A DNA stretch of 64,000 nt from Duganella alba (GTDB lineage: Bacteria > Pseudomonadota > Gammaproteobacteria > Burkholderiales > Burkholderiaceae_D): contig NZ_WKJN01000003.1 in the NCBI RefSeq assembly GCF_009674495.1, positions 186,001 to 250,000 on the forward strand, written 5' to 3'. Position numbers and translations under genes: made by a program. The notes under the pieces were generated by a model. The model saw only the letters and a program-made list of their open reading frames with translations. It had not been told where the DNA came from and ran no database searches. Position 1 is the first letter of the stretch; each line of letters opens with the position of its first letter. Below, in pieces: positions 57,956-64,000 of this stretch.

Positions 57956-59173
57956 ATGAAAAAGCAACTTTTAGTAGCTGCCGTCTTGGCTGCCACCGCC
58001 GCAATGCAGGCGCACGCCGGCGCCCTGGATGACGGCAACCTGAGCATCAGTGGTTTCGGCACGCTGGCCGCCGCCAAGAGCAATACCGACGACGTGACCT
58101 ACGCGCGCTACAACCAGGCCGACGGCGTCGGCGACAGCGCCCGCCTCGGCCTCGACACCAACCTCGGCCTGCAAGCCACCTACAAGATCAACGACTGGCT
58201 GTCCGGCACCGCGCAGGTGCTGACCCGCAAGGCCACCGAACACAATTTCACCACCGACCTGACCTGGGCCTTCCTCAAAGCCCGCATCAACGACGAAGTG
58301 TCGGTGCGCGTGGGCCGCGTGGTGGTGCCGACCTTCCTGATTTCCGACTACCAGAACGTCGGCTACGCCAACACCATGATGCGTCCGCCGATCGAGATGT
58401 ACAGCCAGGCGCCGATTGAAAACTCGGACGGCGCCGACATCAACTACCAGCACGCTTTCGGCGAACTGAACTTCACGGCGCAAGCCTTTGCCGGCGTCAG
58501 CCGCGGCAAGCTGTTCGTGGCCACCGGCGCCGGTTCGACCGCGACCTACCGCGCACCGGCCGCCGGCTTCAGCGTGGCCGGCGAATACGGCCCCTTCCTG
58601 CTGCGCTTCGCCCACGCGCGCGCCGACATGAAGATCAACGACCTGCAACCGATCAACGGCCTGACCACCACGCTGAACGCCGTCGGCTTGACCCAGCTGG
58701 CGTCGGACATCACCTTCAGCACCGGCAAGAAAATCGCCTTCACTTCGGTGGGCGGCACCATGGACTGGAACAACATCGTGGCCCAGGCCGAATACGCCCA
58801 GCGCCGCGCCAAGGAAGCGGTCTACCTGCCGGACACCAACGCCTGGTACGCCATGGTCGGCTACCGCGTCGGCAAAGTGCTGCCGTATTACGCGCACGCC
58901 TCGTCGAAGGGCGCCGGCAGCTCGGTCACCACGCCGGCCGCGCTGGCGCGCATTCCGGCGCTGAACACCGCCGTCACCGGCCTGCTGACGTCGGCCGAGC
59001 AGACCTCGGACATCATCGGCGTGCGCTGGGACTTCGCCAAGCAGCTGGCCCTGAAAGTGCAAGTGGACCGCGTCAAGCCGGGCGCCAAGTCGGGCCTGCT
59101 GATCAACGTGCCGGCCGCCGGCTATAGCAAAGACGTCACCGTGGTCGCCGCCGGCCTGGACTTCGTATTCTGA
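57956..59173 (+). CDS. Outer-membrane porin-like protein
   Basis: A 405-residue beta-barrel protein. Signal peptide 1-21 (ending QAHA), then NLSISGFGTLAAAK, the typical opening of proteobacterial porins, alternating amphipathic strands (TYKINDWLSGTAQVL, VRVGRVVVPTFL) and a terminal AGLDFVF with the aromatic end needed for barrel assembly. It belongs to the group of porins for small organic or inorganic solutes; substrate unknown. Followed 14 bp later by a periplasmic PstS-like protein and a sensor kinase gene. Confidence 0.85.
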   Translation: MKKQLLVAAVLAATAAMQAHAGALDDGNLSISGFGTLAAAKSNTDDVTYARYNQADGVGDSARLGLDTNLGLQATYKINDWLSGTAQVLTRKATEHNFTTDLTWAFLKARINDEVSVRVGRVVVPTFLISDYQNVGYANTMMRPPIEMYSQAPIENSDGADINYQHAFGELNFTAQAFAGVSRGKLFVATGAGSTATYRAPAAGFSVAGEYGPFLLRFAHARADMKINDLQPINGLTTTLNAVGLTQLASDITFSTGKKIAFTSVGGTMDWNNIVAQAEYAQRRAKEAVYLPDTNAWYAMVGYRVGKVLPYYAHASSKGAGSSVTTPAALARIPALNTAVTGLLTSAEQTSDIIGVRWDFAKQLALKVQVDRVKPGAKSGLLINVPAAGYSKDVTVVAAGLDFVF

Positions 59174-59187
59174 TCGGGAAAACTAGA

Positions 59188-59595
59188 ATGAAAAAGCTTA
59201 TCAGCGCTCTCATGCTGTCCGCACTTGCGGCGGCAGCCCTGCCGGCTTCGGCCGAAATCGTCGTCATCGTCAGCAAGCAGAATCCGGCCACGCGCATGTT
59301 CTCGGAACAGGCGTCGCAATTCTTCCTGGGCAAATCCAACCTGTTCACGCCGGTCGACCAGGCCGACGGCTCGGCCATCCGCAACGAGTTCTACAAGAAA
59401 GTGGCGGACAAGGACGCGGCCCAGGTCAAGGCCTTGTGGTCCAAGCTGGTGTTCACCGGCAAAGCCACGCCGCCGAAGGAATATCCGAACAGCGCCGACG
59501 TGAAAAAAGCAGTTGCTGCCGATCCGAAAGCAATCGGGTATATTGACAAGTCGGCAGTTGACGATACCGTCAAAGTGATTCTGACCCTGCCTTAA
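59188..59595 (+). CDS. Short PstS-like periplasmic protein
   Basis: A 135-residue exported protein (signal peptide ~1-22, ending PASA) that matches about one lobe of a phosphate-type periplasmic binding protein: EIVVIVSKQNPATRMF, QFFLGKSNLFTPVDQADGSA with Ser/Arg residues of the anion site, KALWSKLVFTGKATPPKEYP, and IGYIDKSAVDDTV. It is under half the length of PstS, so it cannot work as an ABC importer receptor alone; there is no permease. Set between the porin and the kinase, it could present a ligand to the kinase sensor domain. Confidence 0.78.
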   Translation: MKKLISALMLSALAAAALPASAEIVVIVSKQNPATRMFSEQASQFFLGKSNLFTPVDQADGSAIRNEFYKKVADKDAAQVKALWSKLVFTGKATPPKEYPNSADVKKAVAADPKAIGYIDKSAVDDTVKVILTLP

Positions 59596-59613
59596 CTCCA
59601 GGTCGTCCTGCCA

Positions 59614-59640
59614 GCCTGCCGTGCCATCCGCGCGGCAGGC
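59614..59640 (+). promoter_or_regulatory. 8-bp hairpin between the PstS-like and kinase genes
   Basis: GCCTGCCG (59614-59621) and CGGCAGGC (59633-59640) are perfect complements with an 11-base loop. No U-tract follows, so an mRNA-stability or partial-termination role is more likely than full termination. Confidence 0.45.
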
Positions 59641-59679
59641 GCGTGTGCTCCTGGCGCCTTCCAACAAGGAGTGACCGTT

Positions 59680-61674
59680 TTGAGTGTATCGCTACGCGCG
59701 AAGTTTCTGATGCTCAGTGCCGTGGTGCAGGCGCTGGTGGTGAGCCTGCTGATCTGGAACAGCCTGCGCCTGATGAACCACGCGGTCAGCACCAACGCCG
59801 AACGCGTCGCCCAGGAATATGCGGTCACGCTCAACCTCTCCCTCAGTCCCTACGCCATGCGCGGACGGCTGCCCGAACTGAATACCTACCTGGCCGAAAT
59901 GCTGTCCGATCCGGACGACAGCTTCCTGCGCTACCTGACCATCCTCGACGACAACGAAAGCCCCATCATCGCCGTGGGCAAGCGCGATATGCCGCTGCCG
60001 GCGCTGCTGCGGCAAGGCGGCGGCACCAGCTTCAAGGGCGTGCGCACCTTGATCAGCGACGCCACGCTGCACGCGCGCGCGCCGCTGCTGCTGGCCGACA
60101 ACCGCATCGGCAGCATCAACTTCGGCCTCAGCACCAAGGACCTGAAACAGGCGCGCGACGAGGTGCTGGTGCAGAGCGGCGTCATCGCCCTGTTCGGCTT
60201 CGGGCTGGGCGTGCTGATGGTCTACATCTTCACGCACGGCATCGGCCGCCGCCTGCAGGCGCTGACCGGCGACTCGGAACAGTTGGCGTCCGGCGACTAC
60301 AGCAAGGCGCTGGCGGTGCATGGCGCCGATGAAATCGCGGTCTTCACGCGCGCCCTCAACACCATGAGCGCGGCGCTGCGCGAACGCATCGCGCAGCTGG
60401 AGCAGTCGCAGCGGCGGCTGTCGGAATCGGAGGCGCGCTTCAAGACCCTGTTCGACATGGCGCCGCTGCCGCTGACCGTGTCGGACCGCGAAGGCCGCAT
60501 CATCGCCGCCAACCGCGCGCTGCTGCATACCTTCGGCAAGGCCGCCACCAACCTGATCGGCAAGCGCAGCGACGAAGTGCCGTTCTGGGCCAGCAGCATC
60601 GAGCGCGAGCGGATCTGGAACATGTACCGCGAGCACGGCGCGGTGCATGGCGCCATCGCCGGCGTGCAGCTGCCCGACGGCAGCGTCGGCAGCGTGGCGA
60701 TCTGGTCGTCCTCGCTGACCCAGGACGGCAACGACATCATCATCTGGGCGCTGCTGGACCTGACCGAGGAACTCAACGCCAAGCGCGAACTGAAGGATCT
60801 GAACGTGTCGCTGGAAAGCCGCGTCAGCGAACGCTCGGCCGCGCTGGAACGCGCCAACGCCGAACTGAGCACGGCGCTGCAGACGCTGCGCCATACGCAG
60901 CACGAGCTGCTGGCGTCGGAGAAGATGGCGTCGCTGGGGTCGCTGGTGGCCGGCATCGCGCATGAGCTGAACACGCCGATCGGCAACAGCCTGCTGGCCT
61001 CGACCGCGCTGCGCGACCGCGTGCAGGAATTCGAACGCCAGGTGGAGGCCGGCGCGCTGCGGCGCTCGCAGCTGACTTCGCACCTGGAGGAAGTGCGCAT
61101 GGCCAGCGAGCTGATTTCCGGCTCGCTGCACAAGGCGGCCGAGCTGATCTCGTCGTTCAAGCAGATCGCCGTCGACCAGACCAACGACCAGCGCCGCGCC
61201 TTCGACCTGCTGGCGGCGGTGCAGGACACCATCGCCACCTACATGCCGCGCCTGCGCCGGGTGCCGTGCGAGGTGGACCTGCGGATCCCCGTGGGGCTGA
61301 TGCTGGATTCCTATCCGGGCGGCCTGTACCAGATCCTGAACAACCTGATCAACAACGCCCTCGCCCACGCCTTCGAACAGCGCCGCGACGGCGTCATCGT
61401 CGTGCGCGCGGCGATGGTGGACGATGACGTCCTGTCGCTGGAGTTCAGCGACAACGGCTGCGGCATGACCGAGGACGTGCTCAAGCGCGTGTTCGATCCC
61501 TTCTTCACCACCCGCATGGGCCAGGGCGGCACCGGCCTCGGCATGAACATCGTCTACAACATCGTCACCGGCGTGCTGGGTGGACGCATCAGCATCGACT
61601 CGGCGCCGGACGCCGGCACCACCGTGCGCATGCTGCTGCCGCGCGTGGCCCCGCAACGCGAGGCGAAGTCCTAA
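59680..61674 (+). CDS. Sensor histidine kinase (periplasmic sensor, HAMP, PAS, HisKA, HATPase)
   Basis: A 664-residue membrane kinase. Helix 1 (~8-28), a ~130-residue periplasmic domain, helix 2 (~167-188, GVIALFGFGLGVLMVYIF), HAMP (~190-240), PAS (~250-360, FKTLFDMAPLPLTVSDREG), a coiled coil, HisKA with GIAHELNTPIGN, and HATPase with NNLINNALAHA, DNGCGM and GTGLGMNIV. The TTG at 59680 is favoured because AAGGAG lies 8 bases upstream; GTG 59671 would abut that site. No response regulator is adjacent. Third gene of the porin/PstS-like/kinase block. Confidence 0.9.
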   Translation: MSVSLRAKFLMLSAVVQALVVSLLIWNSLRLMNHAVSTNAERVAQEYAVTLNLSLSPYAMRGRLPELNTYLAEMLSDPDDSFLRYLTILDDNESPIIAVGKRDMPLPALLRQGGGTSFKGVRTLISDATLHARAPLLLADNRIGSINFGLSTKDLKQARDEVLVQSGVIALFGFGLGVLMVYIFTHGIGRRLQALTGDSEQLASGDYSKALAVHGADEIAVFTRALNTMSAALRERIAQLEQSQRRLSESEARFKTLFDMAPLPLTVSDREGRIIAANRALLHTFGKAATNLIGKRSDEVPFWASSIERERIWNMYREHGAVHGAIAGVQLPDGSVGSVAIWSSSLTQDGNDIIIWALLDLTEELNAKRELKDLNVSLESRVSERSAALERANAELSTALQTLRHTQHELLASEKMASLGSLVAGIAHELNTPIGNSLLASTALRDRVQEFERQVEAGALRRSQLTSHLEEVRMASELISGSLHKAAELISSFKQIAVDQTNDQRRAFDLLAAVQDTIATYMPRLRRVPCEVDLRIPVGLMLDSYPGGLYQILNNLINNALAHAFEQRRDGVIVVRAAMVDDDVLSLEFSDNGCGMTEDVLKRVFDPFFTTRMGQGGTGLGMNIVYNIVTGVLGGRISIDSAPDAGTTVRMLLPRVAPQREAKS

Positions 61675-62366
61675 TCCGACGGGCGCTTCCTGCGGACGTA
61701 GCTCATCATGCACACATAATCGGCCAGCGGCATGATGCCGAGCGCACGCCGGTTCTGCTCCACCTCTTGCACGCTTTGGTCGTCGGGCAGGCCGAAATGG
61801 GCGGTAGCCCAGGCCTCGGGCGTGAACTGCGTGCCGTAGCGCTGCGCCCTGTGTTGCGCCACCAGCACCCGGTCGATGAAGCGCGACAAGGTCATGCCGT
61901 CCAACTCGCCGGCGGCATGGCGCTGTTCCAGTTCGGGCAGGAGCGACGCCTGGAACGCCGGTTGCAGGTCCGCGTGCTGCGCCAGCAGCCACGCCTGACG
62001 CACACCGCGTTCACCCACCTGCGCGGCGGTCGGGAAGCCCTGGCTGCGCACCAGCATGGACAGCCATTTGACGTTGTTCGCATCCACCTGAACCGCACGC
62101 TGCCGGACCAGTGTGTTGGCAGGGTGAGCCAGGTATGCAATGCGCGCTTCCTGGTCACGCTGGGAACGTATCGCCAGCTCTTCACGCAACGCCGGATCGC
62201 TGAACGACCGCGCTGCATCACGCTGATTCATCGCCGCGTCCGACTCCTCTGGGTGGGCCTGGTTCCAGGCAATGGCGCCGGGACACGGCATCGCATCCAC
62301 AGCCTCCTCGCCAAAAGCTGGCGCGGCTAACACTGCACACAGCAATGCTGGCAATATCCGAAACAA
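61671..62366 (-). CDS. DUF6624-family exported protein
   Basis: A 231-residue protein with a signal peptide (~1-19, ending APAFG). The body matches DUF6624: RSQRDQEARIAYL, VDANNVKWLSMLVRSQGFP, VGERGVRQAWLLAQHAD, FIDRVLVAQHRAQRYGTQF. The group has no known function. Starts at TTG 62366, with GGAGG ~7 bases upstream; the ATG at 62371 is out of frame. Its stop overlaps that of the convergent kinase in CTAA. Confidence 0.75.
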   Translation of the reverse strand: MFRILPALLCAVLAAPAFGEEAVDAMPCPGAIAWNQAHPEESDAAMNQRDAARSFSDPALREELAIRSQRDQEARIAYLAHPANTLVRQRAVQVDANNVKWLSMLVRSQGFPTAAQVGERGVRQAWLLAQHADLQPAFQASLLPELEQRHAAGELDGMTLSRFIDRVLVAQHRAQRYGTQFTPEAWATAHFGLPDDQSVQEVEQNRRALGIMPLADYVCMMSYVRRKRPSD

Positions 62367-62510
62367 TCCATTCCTCCCGATATATCGATGTCGCGCTCAA
62401 GGATAGCATGCCGGTTTAACCCTCCGATTCTGCAGTCCATCGCAAAATCCGGACTGGCGCGAAGGGATGGCTTAGCATAGGCTCAACTCACCTTTTCCGG
62501 AGATTTTCCT

Positions 62511-62921
62511 ATGAAGCTGCTGTCTGCATTTGCCTTGGCGTTGTCGTTGCTGATTGGTTCTTCCGCGTTTGCCCAAGGTGCCAAGGATGTCGCGGACGCG
62601 CGCGCGGCGTCGGAGAGCTGGATGAAACTGATGGATGCGGAAGACTATTCGGCCGCCTGGAACAAGGGCGCCGAAGGCGTGCGCAAGGATATGTCGAAGC
62701 TGGCGTGGAACATGCTCGCCAGCGCCATCCATATTCCGCTGGGAACGTTCAAGTCGCGCAGCTACCAGTCGGCCAGCGTCAAGCCGGCGTCGATCACCTT
62801 CGAGTACATCTCTGACTACCAGAGAAACCACGCCGTGCGCGAATCCGTCACCGCCGTGAAGGAGAAGGATGGCGTGTGGCGCGTATCCGGCTACGGCATC
62901 CACAGCGATGACAAGGAATAA
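62511..62921 (+). CDS. DUF4019-family exported protein
   Basis: A 136-residue protein with a signal peptide (~1-21, ending SAFA) and a DUF4019 domain: ASESWMKLMDAEDYSAAWN, LGTFKSRSYQSASVKPAS and KDGVWRVSGYGI. The fold recalls small NTF2-like periplasmic domains; no function is known. Good CGGAG ribosome-binding site. Stands alone between divergent and convergent neighbours. Confidence 0.82.
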   Translation: MKLLSAFALALSLLIGSSAFAQGAKDVADARAASESWMKLMDAEDYSAAWNKGAEGVRKDMSKLAWNMLASAIHIPLGTFKSRSYQSASVKPASITFEYISDYQRNHAVRESVTAVKEKDGVWRVSGYGIHSDDKE

Positions 62922-62999
62922 CATGGAGGACCGATTGCGCCACCTCGGTCGGCCTGTTCGACTGCGTCGTGCGCCGCAATCCCGCGCGCGTCACCGTGA

Positions 63000-64000
63000 T
63001 CAGCGTGTAAGCGCGCGGCGTTCGACAAACTCGGCGGTGCGGCTGCGGTAGGTGAAGGTGGTGGCCGTGTCGCTGGATGCCACTTCCAGCACGCCGCCGT
63101 GCGAGACGGCGATTTCCGAGGCGATGAACAGCCCCAGCCCCAGGCCGCCGGAACCGCCGCCGGAACTCGATTGCCAGAACGGCGTGAACAGCTGCGCCTG
63201 AATCTCGGCAGGAATCGGCGGCCCGCTATTGGTCACCGACATTTCAAAGATGCCGTTCGACTGCCTGACCTTGACGTACACCGGCGCCGCCGCGCTGCCA
63301 TGCACGAGGGCGTTCTTCAGCAGGTTGGACAGCAGTTGCACCAGGCGCGCCGCATCGCACAGCAACGCCACGCCGCCCGGCAACTCCTCGATGATTTCCC
63401 GCTGCGGATAAACGCTGCGCAACTCGGCAATCGCCTGTTGCAGCGGTTTCTCCAGCTGGCTTTCGTGGCGCAGATTGAGCGAGATGCCGCCGCCCATGCG
63501 CCCGCGCGTGAAATCGGTGACGTCGTCGATCAGCGCGCCGATACGCTGGCTGCTGCGCTGCATGATGTCCAGCAGCGGCCGCAGCGACGGCGGCGCCTGC
63601 ATGCGCAGGATTTCGGTGCCGTTCATGATGGTGCTCAGCGGCGTGCGGATATCGTGGCCCAGCATGGCGATGAACTGTTCGCGCATCTTCGCGGTTTTCA
63701 CTTCATCGCTGAGCGCCGCCTGCGCCTCGCCCAGCACCACTTCGCTTTCCAGCTGACGGCTGATGAGCTCGGCAAACAGCATCAGCGTGTTGCGCATGGT
63801 CTTGTTGGTCAGCTCGGCCTTGTGTGGATCAAGCCCGCACAGCGTGCCGAAGTATTCGCCGCTCGGCCGGTACAGCGGAATCGAAAAATAGCTCTGGAAA
63901 CCGTAGATGCGCGGCGTGTGATGGTTGCAATAGCGCTCGCTGTCGCGCACCGAATCGATAATGATGGCGGCATTGTTGTCGCGTACCTCTTCGCACAGCG
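63000..64000 (-). CDS. GAF-domain sensor histidine kinase (5' end outside window)
   Basis: The frame stays open through the last base, so at least 333 residues of a longer protein are seen. The visible part starts in a GAF domain (HTPRIYGFQSYFSIPLYRPS, GTLCGLDP), then HisKA with FIAMLGHDIRTPLS and HATPase with LLSNLLKNALVHG and GLGLGLFIASEIAVSHGG. No transmembrane segment in this part, so probably a soluble sensor. GAF kinases of this type often react to small molecules or light through an upstream PAS or GAF; ligand unknown. Confidence 0.88.
   Translation of the reverse strand, partial: LCEEVRDNNAAIIIDSVRDSERYCNHHTPRIYGFQSYFSIPLYRPSGEYFGTLCGLDPHKAELTNKTMRNTLMLFAELISRQLESEVVLGEAQAALSDEVKTAKMREQFIAMLGHDIRTPLSTIMNGTEILRMQAPPSLRPLLDIMQRSSQRIGALIDDVTDFTRGRMGGGISLNLRHESQLEKPLQQAIAELRSVYPQREIIEELPGGVALLCDAARLVQLLSNLLKNALVHGSAAAPVYVKVRQSNGIFEMSVTNSGPPIPAEIQAQLFTPFWQSSSGGGSGGLGLGLFIASEIAVSHGGVLEVASSDTATTFTYRSRTAEFVERRALTR

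Noticed and set aside
62912-63010. A short open stretch ending GLFDCVVRRNPARV... as a gene remnant
   Set aside because: Only about 32 codons, no start or ribosome-binding site, and in a GC-rich context such open frames are expected by chance.

Overview
The window is about 64 kb of GC-rich, gene-dense DNA from a Gram-negative beta-proteobacterium. Gene order and protein style point to Oxalobacteraceae, in the Massilia / Duganella / Janthinobacterium range. Support comes from the pilB-pilC-pilD-coaE-zapD-yacG-mutT-DUF815-argJ order, several TTG/GTG starts, TonB-dependent receptors including an Oar-like one, and a GGGGTC...GACCCC palindrome. The taxonomic call is inference. I saw no rRNA, tRNA, CRISPR array, prophage or insertion sequence.

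Positions ~0.9-44 kb are dominated by acquisition and catabolism of nucleic acids, nucleosides and purines. The minus-strand deo operon (pnp, deoB, deoC, a two-domain ALDH16-type aldehyde dehydrogenase, deoA, cdd and a 406-aa deaminase of unknown specificity; 0.9-9.3 kb) faces psuK-psuG (pseudouridine breakdown), followed by a LysR regulator and a GNAT enzyme. A pyroglutamyl-peptidase / DUF979 / DUF969 block and a TonB receptor follow (13-17.7 kb). Next come transaldolase and a complete BMP-type nucleoside ABC importer (18-23.9 kb), NudK, a DeoR-family regulator whose promoter carries a 10-bp tandem repeat, a cytochrome c and an orphan solute-binding protein.

At 26.8-34.4 kb a minus-strand group encodes an Oar-like TonB receptor, a lipoprotein 5'-nucleotidase, a PLD3/PLD4-like phosphodiesterase and an S1/P1 nuclease. 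At 35-43.7 kb an operon puuE-xdhA-xdhB-xdhC-guaD-ada (the adenosine deaminase carries a signal peptide) faces uraH. Together these can be read as one route: polymer digestion outside the inner membrane, dephosphorylation, import, phosphorolysis or deamination, pentose phosphates to central metabolism, and purines to urate and allantoin. Urate oxidase and OHCU decarboxylase are not in the window.

From 44 to 57.6 kb the content is mostly housekeeping: a TPR-methyltransferase, a VOC protein, an APH(3')-like gene broken by one in-frame TAA, a CNNM/CorC-type membrane protein, type IV pilus pilB/pilC/pilD (with an opposing histidine kinase between pilC and pilD), coaE, zapD, yacG, mutT, a DUF815 ATPase and argJ. 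The last 6.4 kb hold a porin / short PstS-like protein / sensor kinase block, DUF6624 and DUF4019 proteins, and a GAF-histidine kinase cut by the window end.
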